Shown here piece by piece: positions 34,218-45,005 of a stretch of DNA of 64,000 nucleotides (position 1 is the first letter of the stretch; each line of letters begins with the position of its first letter). Source of the DNA: Gnetum montanum (Eukaryota > Streptophyta > Gnetopsida > Gnetales > Gnetaceae); contig MNCI01007854.1 in the NCBI GenBank assembly GCA_015680685.1, forward strand, positions 608,551 through 672,550. The letters are read 5' to 3'. The position numbers were made by a program, and so were the translations under genes. Below the pieces are notes generated by a model, which was not told the DNA's origin, made no database searches, and saw only the letters and a list, made by a program, of their open reading frames with translations.

Positions 34218-35130
34218 TTGGTTGACTTACTACATGAATTTAATGACATTATGGCTTGGACTTATGAAGACCTTAGAACTTTTAATCCATTAGTAATGAC
34301 ACATACTATTCCACTTAGGCCAGAAACAAAGCCATTTAGGCAACAGCTTAGAGCAATGAATCCAAAGATTGAGATCCTCATGAAAGTAAAAATTGACAAA
34401 CTCCTAGAATCCAAAATAATTTACCTTGTAAGACACTTTAGTTGGATCTCAAACTTAGTATTCGTTAGGAAACAAAATAGGGATTTAAGGTTATGTATTG
34501 ATTTTCATAACCTTAATACTTCTTGCATCAAGGATAATTATCCACTCCCTCTTATGGAGGAGCTATTGCAAATCATGAATTTTACAAAAAAATGGGGAAC
34601 CTTTCAATTAGCTAAAATGCCCTTTGGCCTTATAAACACTGGCTCTACCTTTCAAAGAGCTATGGACAAAACTTTTGAGGGGCTAATTAGAATGTGCATT
34701 ATTATCTACCTAGACGACCTAACTATTTTCTCCAAAGATTAAGGTATGCACCTTAGAGACCTTAGAAATGTTTTTATGAGATGTAGATGATTCAACATCA
34801 CCTTGAATGTAAAGAAATCTATCTTCAATATTCAAAGTGGTAAATTTCTAGGTCATATAGTGGCTAAGGAAGGGATCACGATTGATCCCGAGTAGGTAAA
34901 TGAAATTTTAGAAGTACCTTACCCTTTATCCAAGACTGATCTAAGGGCTTTCTTTGGAAAGATTAAATTTGTTAAACAATTTATCCCTGTCTATGCTGAA
35001 TTAGTTAGACCATTGAATGATATGCTTAAGAAAGATAGTAATATGAACTGGACTAACGACAGAAAGAATGCTTTCCTTGATATTAAGGAAGCCATTATAG
35101 ATGCCCCTATCTAGCTTCTCCTTGGTATGA
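34218..35130 (+). pseudogene. Reverse transcriptase of element C with internal deletion
   Basis: RT with 'IMAWTYEDLRTFNP' (about 34,247-34,290), 'LRLCIDFHNLN' (about 34,485-34,517), 'MPFGLINTGSTFQRAMD' (about 34,617-34,667) and 'IYLDDLTIFSKD' (about 34,704-34,740; the YLDD catalytic box is intact at 34,707-34,718). Between 'MNFTKKW' and 'GTFQLAKMPFG', about 30 residues are absent, including the block with the first catalytic Asp. The frame is kept across the gap. 'KFLGHIVAKEGITIDPE' and 'LRAFFGKIKFVKQFIP' complete the domain. Confidence 0.85.
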
Positions 35131-35440
35131 GAATGATTTCTACTTATATGCCTTTTCTAGTGATGTTACTGCCGCTGCTATCTTGACCCAAGACATAAAA
35201 CAATCAAGGTGAGAAACCCATAGCTTTCATGTTTGCACATTTAAAGGATGCAAAATTAAAATACTCACCCATAAAGAAGCAATTGTATGCTATAATAAAA
35301 TCCTTGAAGAAATTTCACTACTAGTTAAATGCAAAAGTCTCTGTCATTGTCCTTGACCCAACCACCATTGATTTAGCTAAATTACAAGACCCTAGTGAAA
35401 AACACGTTAAATGGGTTATGAAGCTCCAAGAATACATTCA
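35130..35440 (+). pseudogene. Native RNase H of element C, degenerate
   Basis: Two small frame changes around 35,117 and 35,205. Blocks: 'FYLYAFSSDVTAAAIL' (about 35,143-35,190), where the usual T-D-A-S Asp is missing, then 'EKPIAFM', 'LKYSPIKKQLYAIIKSLKKF' (about 35,262-35,320) and 'EKHVKWVMKLQEY' (about 35,398-35,436). Loss of the catalytic Asp in this native domain, alongside an extra RNase H elsewhere, is what is known for Tat elements. Confidence 0.7.
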
Positions 35441-36312
35441 ATGGAAGGTAACAAAGTTAGTTAGAGGGACTAGTCTTGCCAAAGCTTCAACTTCTAAAAG
35501 TTGCGATGCACCCAAAGATAAAGAATCAATTCCTCTTCATGTATTATCCATCAATGAGGAAAATGATATCCCATTTGCTTCCAATCAATTGTATGATCCA
35601 TGGCATGGGGATATCAAATTTTGTTTAACCTTCCATTATTTTCCCTCAGATTTACCTAGATATAAGAAAAAGCTCTTAATATCAAAATGTTCAAGATTTG
35701 CTCTAATAAGTGACGAATTGTTTAGAAATAATTTTCAAGGGATATACCTTAAGTGCTTGGACCAAGAACAGGCTAACTACGCTCTAAAACAACTTCACGA
35801 GGAAGGACATATAGGGTACCACTTGTTAGTTCATAAAATTATGAGGGCTGGTTATTATTGGCCTACTATGATTAATGATGCTCATAACTTGGTTAGAACT
35901 TGTGTTCAATGTCAAATGTTTAAGGGTAAAGATCCTAAGAGTTCAACCCCTTTAAAGCCTATAATAGAAACAAGAACATTTGTCCAATGGGCCTTAGATT
36001 TTGTTAGAGTGATTAATTCTCTATCTACTACCCTACATAAATTTATTTTGACAGCCACTGATTGTTACACACATTGGTTAGAAGTGAAAGAAACTAAAAC
36101 AACATCATCTCATGAGGCCATTTGCTTCTTAGAAAACGATATAATCTCTAGGTATGGCTATCCTTATGGTTTAGTAGTCAACAATGTGTCCACCTTCATT
36201 TTTATAGAGTTTACAAATTGGGCTAGAGACCATAACATCATTATCAAGGTGGTAATTGAATATTATTCATAGGGTAATAGTTTGGTTGAGTCCTCCAACA
36301 AAATTATATTAG
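35441..36312 (+). pseudogene. Integrase of element C
   Basis: 284-codon open frame (from 35,418). Zinc-binding region 'LHEEGHIGYHLLVHKI' with 'GYYWPTM' and 'CVQCQMFKGK' (about 35,789-35,940); both Cys are present. 'QWALDFVRV' (about 35,986-36,012) holds the first catalytic Asp. 'VVNNVSTFIF' (Asn codon aac at 36,180-36,182) is the second catalytic block, where Asp has become Asn. The Glu block 'LVESSNKII' follows after a stop near 36,272. The protein was nearly intact until recently, judged by its length, but is inactive. Confidence 0.85.
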
Positions 36313-36555
36313 ATGGGATTAATGCCAAATTGTAGATGTAATGTGTATAAAATTGCTAATTTGCAAGGACATAGCTCGCATAGGAATTTTAATGCATTTC
36401 ATTTGAAGCATTTCTACTCAGGTGCCCNTGTCAATGCCCCTAATGTGTACAACATTGTTGATTTGCAAGGGCATAGGTTGTATAGGAATTTTAATGCATT
36501 TCATTTAAAGTATTTCTACTCAGCTAACCCACGTGGACACCTAGTAGATTCTTAG
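36313..36555 (+). repeat. Integrase tail of element C, duplicated about an N
   Basis: The phrase 'LQGH[SR]..RNFNAFHLK[HY]FYS', a typical end of Tat-type integrase ('YKL..LQG....NA.HLK.Y'), occurs twice: at about 36,358-36,420 and 36,460-36,522. A single N lies between at 36,428. The copies differ at several bases, so this is either a real ~100-bp tandem duplication or the join of two different element copies in the assembly. Confidence 0.6.
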
Positions 36556-37121
36556 TTGCATGTTTTCTTCCTCTTTGCTTTGCATTTCATTTGTATAAGT
36601 TGCATTCGCATGTTTTCCTTACTTTGTTTCTTTCTTAGCATATTAGTTTGGTTTGATTCATGTTCTTCATATGATTTTAGTAATCATTATGATCATTTGA
36701 GTTACTAGACGTTGGTCATCGTAACACCATTGGAAAATAATCTAAGTATAATATAATATATACTATTATTATTACATAAAGTCTACTTTATGTTATGATC
36801 CTTCCCAATCGATTCCAAGGTTTTAGTTTATTTGTTATGTTGGATTATGGAGCATGAGATTTATACTAACTCATCATGTTATCATCATGATTATGTGAGT
36901 GTAGGATATGTGATGTTGGAGACTGGTTAGTCATAATCACTAGGTGACCTTGGAAATTTCTATTTTCCCCTCTCATAAGCCCCAATCCTCAGGTGTGATG
37001 ATCCATGGCTGTCCTATGAACAATGAGGTGAAGTGTGTTCATCTCCACTTGAGAATCCTTAGCCATCCAAGAGACTTGCTATGATGCCATCAAATTGTAA
37101 TTAAAGGCACATACATGAGGG
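36556..37121. other. Non-coding 3' flank of element C
   Basis: No gene. It should hold the 3' LTR start of element C, but no boundary could be set without a partner. Confidence 0.35.
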
Positions 37122-37571
37122 NNNNNNNNNNNNNNNNNNNNNNNNNNNNNNNNNNNNNNNNNNNNNNNNNNNNNNNNNNNNNNNNNNNNNNNNNNNNNNN
37201 NNNNNNNNNNNNNNNNNNNNNNNNNNNNNNNNNNNNNNNNNNNNNNNNNNNNNNNNNNNNNNNNNNNNNNNNNNNNNNNNNNNNNNNNNNNNNNNNNNNN
37301 NNNNNNNNNNNNNNNNNNNNNNNNNNNNNNNNNNNNNNNNNNNNNNNNNNNNNNNNNNNNNNNNNNNNNNNNNNNNNNNNNNNNNNNNNNNNNNNNNNNN
37401 NNNNNNNNNNNNNNNNNNNNNNNNNNNNNNNNNNNNNNNNNNNNNNNNNNNNNNNNNNNNNNNNNNNNNNNNNNNNNNNNNNNNNNNNNNNNNNNNNNNN
37501 NNNNNNNNNNNNNNNNNNNNNNNNNNNNNNNNNNNNNNNNNNNNNNNNNNNNNNNNNNNNNNNNNNNNNNN
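37122..37571. other. Assembly gap (450 N)
   Basis: Run of N; open frames crossing it are artefacts. Confidence 0.99.
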
Positions 37572-37990
37572 AATCAACAATATTCAACAATGATATTAAA
37601 CAAAGAATATTTATGTAAAGAAGCTTAGGGTGTGGAACCTAATAGAAAAAGTTTAGTATTAGAATACCTTAACATATATGGTTAAGTAGAAGTACCGTGG
37701 GTGTGATAATTCATATGATATAATCGGTAATGTAAACAATAAATAAGATACTAATTGTGTTTAATACAAAATATACAAAATTTTCCCATACTAAAAATAT
37801 TATTACTTTAATATTAATATTCATTCATATGGTCTATTTATATTTGTGTAAATATTATATTATTTTATTTATTTCTTTTCTTAAGATATTTTGGATAATT
37901 CTGCCTCAAAATTCTGGAGTGAGACACGCAATAATGGAAGGCTGATTTCATTGAGAACATGTGATGCATGATTAGATTCATGATTTAAAT
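37572..37990. other. AT-rich non-coding DNA
   Basis: No supportable feature. Confidence 0.4.
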
Positions 37991-38612
37991 GATTAATAAT
38001 TAGGGTTTGGGTAATTTTGGATTTTAAACTTTTTTATGGTCATAGTGTGAGTGGCTGCATGCACGTTGTTCCAACACAATCTTTACCAGATGTATGGCAC
38101 ATCTGACGGTTGCAGGGGCGTTACACGGGAGTGTAGGAGGGAGGTGCAGAATGTTGGCGGTGTGGGGCGGATGGCAGTTACTTAGATTGGACAATTGGGT
38201 GATGGACGTTATCTGAACTTTCAAACGTCACATGCTAGGGCTATAATAAGGAGGGGCATGGAGGCAGAGGAATGGAGGCAGAGCCTCTTCTCTTGTTAGT
38301 CTGATGGGCAGGTGGCAGTGTTTTGATGCAGGTTTCTTCTTCTCTATTTGTTGGCAGGCAGTCTTCTATCTCTGGACGGTGATAACAAACGGTGGTCAGT
38401 GCAACAGTAATGGCAGAGACGTCAGACGTGAGCATCCATCTCCTTCTTTTAACGCAGTCCTCATGTGGCCAGCAGACAACGCTATTGGTGCCTTGCAATA
38501 GCAAGCATAGAATAGTGATTTTCTGTTTTTCTTTCTGCTGTGATACCAGATAGAAATAGACACATTTTCTTTCCCCAACGTGCATGCACGCAACAATGAC
38601 GCAAAACACAGA
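37990..38612 (+). repeat. LTR-like sequence ending before a primer site
   Basis: GC-richer block. A promoter-like ggctataataaggaggggc is at about 38,240-38,258, and the part from 38,345 to 38,605 is shared with 29,540-29,805. It ends immediately before a Met-tRNA-type primer site, so it is best read as the 5' LTR of a retrotransposon on the + strand. The left boundary is uncertain. Confidence 0.5.
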
Positions 38613-38613
38613 A

Positions 38614-38627
38614 GTTATAGGTATCAG
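38614..38627 (+). promoter_or_regulatory. Primer binding site, initiator Met-tRNA type
   Basis: aggtatcagagcta matches the conserved ggtatcagagc complement of plant initiator Met-tRNA exactly over 11 bases. It follows the LTR-like block directly. Confidence 0.55.
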
Positions 38628-40590
38628 AGCTACGCTTCAAGAGGGTTGTGAGATTATATATTAGAGAAGTCATGGTCGACATATGGAGGTCAAAGATAGA
38701 TTGGAAAGGGAGTTTCTGTCGCTAGATAGGTTGAGTTTTCATCAGGGCAGGAACCACCCTTGGCAATTCAATACTTGTTTGTGGCAAAAAATATTTTGAA
38801 AAATTCCATGTTCAAGAACATAAACCAACAGTATTTCCAATGTTGTTCTTTTCGGCAAGGAAACAATATTTTGTAGCTGATGCGTAGGGTTGAAATTATA
38901 CAGCCACTTTGCCTGCTTTTTGTTCTTTTCAGAGAATGAAGAGATTTAACCTATATATATAGGTGGCACCTAGATTTTCCAGTCTCACTAAGCACGAGGG
39001 GTCTACTTATCAACAAAGCCAAATTGAAGTATATAATGGGCAAATTGAAACTAGATTATGAACCCATGTTTGAGATGATAGATCAGGGATGTTTCTTTAA
39101 ATCTTTCAGGAAGAAGCAAAGATATATTTGGATTCAAACTAACCATTGCGATGCAGGTCACAATATGCTAAGTTTAATGGCACAATCAAATTACATTTGC
39201 ACGGTGTTTTCCTTCCTTACAAGTTAACAAGTAAAAATGAAAAATTGCTCGGAAAGAATACTAAATTAGTTCCTAGTCAGAGGTCGATCAGCAGCAGTCA
39301 AAACACAGACTTGCCACGATTGCACGCTGACGTTTGTAGGAATAACAGGAGAAACCATTTGGTTAAAAACAAAAAGAAAAACACAAGAACTGGTCAAAAA
39401 CTGCAATTCCAATCCCTAGTTGGGTGAAATCAAGAAAAAGGGGTAGCAATTGCTGAATAGATTATTATCAAGCACACAAATGTTTTCTTTTTGATTGGCA
39501 TTGATGAATTGGCCATGGCTCCCTCTGCCCAGAATGAGTCAAGCGCAGCAGGCCAATGTATTGTTCACAAAAGGAAATTTCAGGTGCCCTCGCTCATGGA
39601 ATTATCTGGATCCTGGTGTGCTGATAACCATAAAAGGAATGGTGTGGACTTTTGGGTTTGCACTGCATGCAGATGAGGCCTGTTTTGTTCTGGAAATGTT
39701 CACACTTTCGATACTTAACTACTACAGTTTTCCACAGATCAATGCATGAGTCAGGCCACCAATCTGCCTGCAACAATTATAGGATTTTTGTACAACAAGC
39801 AGGATTTCGTGATGATTTCATCATTTGACCTTCAACAATAATGGTGTCCCATGCCTGCAATGTCCATCAAATATTGAAAATCCATGACTTGAACATGTTT
39901 TTCTACCATAGCTATGAACACCAAAAGGTTTATTTCTTCTTCACTGGTCCATTTTCTTATTACGCACTGAATGCCATAGGGTCTTGCATGCCCATACCAG
40001 AATGCATGATGTGTTTCAAAACGCATCTTCATGGCATGTACATCATAGGCAAAATAGCATTGAAATGAATATAGGCAAAACAGTCCGTCCAAGTCCATGC
40101 TTGCAGTTGTAGCTTTGGTGCAAGGTGCGATCGAGCATTTGCAAGCACTTCCTAGAGTCTGGAGTAATCTTCCATTGCATCAAAGGTACTACGCTTATTT
40201 CTCTTACTGCATCCTTCCTGCCATCTTCAAAAATCTCTCTTTCATTTTCGCATTTCTCTTAACTATGCAATACTGGTTTTTGGTCGAGAATAGATATGTT
40301 TGTTACCCAATACGAAGTAGATTTATATTTTATGAGCTGATGTTTGGGCATGATTCTATGGTTCATGGTTATTTGATTTTTTTCTGTGACATTCATTTGG
40401 ACAAATAGATCAATTTTAATAAATTTGAGTTTCTTTCATGACAAGAGGGCTTGAATTTATAGATTTATTGGTTGATTTTCCAACATAATCCATTTGTGTT
40501 TTCTTTGAACTAATTTTGTATTTGTTAATGAAAATCTTCAAAATTTTGCTTTTATGAAATGTGATTATATGTGACTTGTAGGAAGTAGCA
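38628..40590. other. Mid-GC region, no recognised gene
   Basis: Base composition is less AT-rich than the neighbours. Several short open frames exist (67 codons at 39,024-39,227 +; 84 codons at 39,495-39,749 +; 103 codons at 40,097-40,408 +), but none shows a motif I recognise. If the primer site at 38,614 is real, the first part is the interior of a non-autonomous or decayed retrotransposon. A host-gene remnant is the alternative. Confidence 0.35.
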
Positions 40591-40799
40591 TTGTAATATG
40601 CAATCCATTCCAACTCATAAGAAGTTGCATCATATTCACACTGCGAATCTATGCGAGTCACACTATTTTTGGACATGCATTGAAATTAAAAAATGCAACC
40701 ACACTACAACTTGCAGTCTGCTAGCATTGATTGCGAGTGACCTACGACTCATAGTCTACTAGCACTGTTGTGGTTGCAAGTGAATTGCTACCCATAGTT

Positions 40800-41040
40800 T
40801 AGTAGCACTGTGTTCTTCAAGTCTTTGTTTCAAGTTGTGAGGCAAATGCAAGTTGCAATTTGATGCATTGTTTTCTAGTTTTCAAGTTGAAAGGGGAACA
40901 CGAGTTGCAATTTGACACATTGTTTTCTAGTTTTCAGGTTGTGAGGGGAATGCAAGTTGCACTTTGATGCACTATTTTCTAGTTTTTAGGTTGCAAGGAG
41001 AATGCAAGTCGTAATTTGATGGACTGTTCTCAACTCTTTA
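40800..41040 (+). repeat. 52-bp minisatellite, left block
   Basis: The unit 'ttttctagttttcaggttgtgaggggaatgcaagt..' (first 20 bases ttttctagttttcaggttgt) starts at 40,871, 40,923 and 40,975, with further degenerate units before and after: an exact period of 52. Upstream (40,600-40,800) are looser repeats of 'gcgagt.gcc/cactc'. The same unit recurs at 44,881-45,000. Confidence 0.75.
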
Positions 41041-41049
41041 TCTGGTAAA

Positions 41050-41713
41050 TGAGCATCATAAAAGTTCATATATGTATTTTTGAATTTAGTGCTAACATTG
41101 TATGCTCCTAAGCTTTCTTAGATAATTTCCAATGAGCTTTTTGTGTAAAACCATTGCATATGTTACTATAAGTCAATTGCAGCAATAGTATGACTTGAAA
41201 TCAATACTTTTAATGGACTGAAATATTAAGATGCATTGTTTAGAATGATGACATCATGTGCCTTTCTTAGGTGGGGAGGGTTGTTATTGTGTTTGGTTGT
41301 TGACATTGAAGAAATTATTTTTTGATGTCTCAAAAGTTATCTTATTGTTTAGTATTTTAAAGTTAATAACTCATATATATCAACGATAAGATGGCAATTA
41401 TTTTAATATTTGATCACTGATAGTGTTTTGATGCAATATCAATATCTCCATATGCATGACACACAAATGTTCAGGTGTGCTATAACATATTAGTAGTTTC
41501 ATCAAAGTGTGCTAATAATGTTAATTTTAATGCAACATAGCTACAATGGGCTAATTATTTGTAAAAAATTTCATTCATAGAAGTTCTATACAATCATGAA
41601 TGTGGTACAAGCTAAAGGAAATAGCAATAGGGATCTTCCATGTGAATAATTGTATTTTTTGAATTGTAGTTATTTCTAAAATAAAGTAATACACTTGTTG
41701 ATCAATTTTTTTT
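41050..41713. other. AT-rich non-coding DNA
   Basis: Intervenes between the minisatellite and the Ulp1-like gene. No feature supported. Confidence 0.4.
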
Positions 41714-44185
41714 GTGTTAAATTATTCTAAATGTTATTTAATTTCTGAAATTGTAGTTATTGCCTTAGTTTGTGAATGTAATGTTGAAAGTATTTTGGAG
41801 TTGCCAAAAATTACTATTCTTTCTAAGAAATTAAAGAAAATTGGAATTTATAATTGGATGATAACCGAAGGCTATTATGATAAAAATGTTGTTTTCAATT
41901 TTTATAAATGGTTGACTGATGATGTCTTAGTTGGGGTAAATACTTTGCAAGTCATTGTACAAGGTCAGAATTTCACCTACAATGCAAATGATATTACAGA
42001 TTTCATACAAGTTCCATGTAGTAATGAGCCAACTATCAATGGATGGAGGTGGAAGAAAAGTGAAAATTACTTAATTTAGTATGCCCAAAAATTTGATAAG
42101 AAAGATAACAATCCAAATTTCTATCTAGAGTTACTATTGCTCTCTAAATTTATGTAGTATGCTTTATTTCTAGTAAAAGAAATCAAAGGTAAGATTTCTA
42201 ATAATGAAAATGTACTTATGTGCTCATTGAATAACAATGAAGGTCTTCCTTTTGATATCCCAGTGATCATACTGTCTGAGAAGGTGTGGAAGGGTATGAC
42301 AACATCATGATGTTACATAGTCTCTTGGATTTCTAATTATTATGAGTAAATTATTACAAAATCATAACATTCAGGTTATCCCTACACAACTTCAAGATAT
42401 AGTGAAGTTGGATGCTGAAAGCATTTTCAAGAATGCATTGTTGTCTAAGAGGCCTAAAAGCTCATTTGATGTGAAAAAAAAAATGATAACCGTTCTATGC
42501 AAGATGTGTGCTATCATGAAAAATGTTCTTTGAAAGTAATTGAAGATAAGTCACATAATGTGATTGAGACATTATGTTAATATTCCAAAAGTAATGCAAC
42601 ACTTTGGAATATTGTGGAGGAGCTGATATCTAACAAGTCTTGGCTACTAGAATAAAACAATGCACTAAAGTATAAAATAGAGAACTTTGTGGTTAATGAA
42701 AATAGTTTCATGGATAAAATTATTTTTTAGAATTATAAAATGGATGATGAAATTGTAGTCTCAAATACTAAAATAGGTGTGCTAAGGAATGCCTTAGTGT
42801 CCAAAAACATTCACCCTAATAGAAGCAACATCACAGAAGACCTTAGTAATGGTATGATGTACATTTTTATATGTATGAAAATATTTATTATTTTTGGATT
42901 TTCTCTTTTAATGTCCTTAATGTAAATGTGTGTAATAGATTTGAATGATATGGGAACACCCAAAGTAGCCAAGAGATTATTTGTTTTTTTTTGAACACAA
43001 TAAAGAACAAATAATCCATGGGATGAAGAATTTTTAGAAACCAATAGGTAACTAAATTTGGTATCAGTGTTGCATATGTTATGTTTAGGAATTTAAATTT
43101 TTGATTTTTTGCTCATCCTATTGTTTTATTATATGTATGAAACTATCATTGTAAAATGCAATATGACTTTTCCATTTTGCAATTGATGCCAATGTTGATT
43201 TGAAAACACCAATTAATGATTATGTAATAATTGATAAAGTGATGCTGTTGCTTGTTTCTAGTATGCTTGATAATAAAGAGCTTGTAAGAACATCATTTTC
43301 CCCATATGTTACCATAGGATTCTCTTGTAGGAGTTTATATTAAAATGGGTAGAAAAAATGGTTGGATGATGACATCAAATATATCTACATCATGCACTTG
43401 AAAAAACTTCAAAATTCACTCTATGGCTATCATGAATTTGAAAATATAAAATATTTTATTTTCAATAGTATATTTCAATGTTATATGAAGTCCATTGAAA
43501 GAAAGATGTAGGTGTCTTAGAAGAACCAGTCAAGACATAGATTAAAGAAAGACAACAAAAGAGATATTCTAAATGTTGAAAGTGGTACATTGGTTGAAGA
43601 AGAAGTTGATGATTTTGTTGTAGAAATAGATTTTGTTAATTGGTTGAAGAAGAAGTTGATGATTTTGTTGTAGAAATAGATTTTGTTAATTGGTTGAAGA
43701 AGAAGTTGATGATTTTGTTGTAGAAATAGATTTTGTTAAAGACCTAAAAGATAAAACATGTTGGGATGAGTTTTTGTAATCCGGACATACATTCTTTTAT
43801 CTTCCTTTGAACATTGGTGGGCATGAGGTTCTTTTTTTTATTGAAATATAAAATTTTGGTGTATGATTCAATTCCTTCTTCACAACATATTGCAGTAGTT
43901 AGAAGATTGAGGTTGAATTTTATTGACTATTTATTTGATGATGAGTTTGTTTGCTTTGAAGGTATCATGACACTCAAGGGAAAGAGGAAAAAAGTAGCTA
44001 CAAAACGGAATGTAATTACAATTGAAGGTCTTACAAAATAAGAAAATAGATATAACTATGGAATATATACATTAATTTATATGCATCATTTGGTACTTAG
44101 TGAAGAGTTGAATTTCATTGCCAATTTTATTTCAATGTATCAAAAATCCATGTTACGAGAAATCCTAAGTTCTCCATGAGTTCAT
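41714..44185 (+). pseudogene. Ulp1-like cysteine protease gene, degenerate
   Basis: The N-terminal part (121-codon open frame 41,714-42,079) has 'LKKIGIYNWMITEGYYDKN' and 'GQNFTYNANDITDFIQVP', resembling the N-terminal domain of plant transposon-encoded proteins. The middle (42,080-43,350) is scrambled. The C-terminal part resembles C48 SUMO/Ulp1 proteases: 'KWLDDDIKYIYI' (about 43,357), 'FYLPLNIGGHEVLFF' (about 43,795-43,840; His kept, the usual Trp after it lost), 'KILVYDSIPSS' (about 43,850-43,880; Asp kept) and 'NRYNYGIYTLIYMHHL' (about 44,045-44,092), where the family has D-C-G: the catalytic Cys is Tyr (44,057-44,059). 'SMLREIL' closes the domain. Frameshifts occur at a T8 run (43,832-43,839) and at the 50-bp triplication. 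Plant MULEs that carry Ulp1-like genes are known. Confidence 0.65.
43589..43738 (+). repeat. Perfect 50-bp tandem triplication
   Basis: The unit starting attggttgaagaagaagttg begins at 43,589, 43,639 and 43,689 with no differences. It lies inside the Ulp1-like gene; since 50 is not a multiple of three, the extra copies shift the frame and introduce a stop. Confidence 0.92.
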
Positions 44186-44640
44186 CCAATTTGGAGAAAC
44201 ATGTGTTTATGACATATGTTGAATGAGAACTACATTGAACATGGTCTAGTTGAATAATGTGATGTAACTAAATTTGATTATAGTCATTGTCCATGATGCA
44301 TTCCATTTTTTTGATGGTATTGTGTTGTAAATTCATCTCTTCTATGGTTTTGTAAATGAATCTATGATGCGTTTTGCTTTTAATGAATATCTTTTTAAAT
44401 TTGGTAAAAGTATCTATAATATATTGTCTATAATGTTTTCTATTTGTGTGGCCTATTTGATATTCTATATATATTCAATTATTAATTGTTATAGCATTTT
44501 TAGTCTCTCATAACTCATCCTCAATTGTGGCTCATATGTTAAGATAAGTCTCATACTCACATATGACTCTTCTAAATATTTTTTTGCTTTTCCAATCAAG
44601 TTTCAAACTTTAAATTGATTTTGTAAATTTATGTACTAAT
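44186..44640. other. AT-rich non-coding DNA
   Basis: Downstream flank of the Ulp1-like gene, no feature supported. Confidence 0.4.
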
Positions 44641-45005
44641 GCGCTAACCTGTGAGTCATAGTAAATTTTCACATCTATAGTGTGAATACATGCAACATGT
44701 AGTTGGTTGCATCTCAGGGATGTGAAACCGTGTAAGTCACATGTCACCATAGTTGTAAAATAGAATGCGACATGCATGTTCTCTCAACCTACATTGGAGA
44801 ACTGTGATGGCATGCATATTGTAGTAAATCACACTATTTGTAGAGTGTGACGATAAGCATCTCATAGTTCTCTTGCATTTTTTTCTACATGTCCCTATTT
44901 CACATTGTGAGAGGAATGAGAGTCATAATTTAACACATTGTTTTCTAGTTTTCAGGTTGTAAGGGGAATGCAAGTCATAATTTGATGCACTATTTTCAAC
45001 TCTAT
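44640..45005 (+). repeat. 52-bp minisatellite, right block, and related repeats
   Basis: 'ttttctagttttcaggttgt' at 44,941 with a partial unit before it (44,881) and the start of another at 44,993, period 52. Same family and orientation as 40,800-41,040. Both blocks end in a similar phrase (tctcaactcttta / ttcaactctatgg). Confidence 0.7.

Larger units (their letters stand above)
31019..36555 (+). mobile_element. Element C: Tat-like Ty3/gypsy retrotransposon
   Basis: Domain order on the + strand: gag, protease, archaeal-type RNase H, RT, native RNase H, integrase, integrase tail. Gag and protease share one frame. From about 32,922 the rest is in the next frame, after a G-run change. An additional RNase H is a hallmark of the plant Tat branch of Ty3/gypsy, but there it is known to me between the native RNase H and the integrase, not upstream of the RT. 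LTRs were not resolved. Long open runs (174 and 284 codons) remain, so it is less decayed than elements A and B. Confidence 0.85.

Noticed and set aside
37090-37618. Open frames of 159-167 codons
   Set aside because: Consist almost wholly of N.
43589-43738. CRISPR-like array
   Set aside because: Three direct repeats without spacers, in a plant gene relic; a simple tandem triplication.
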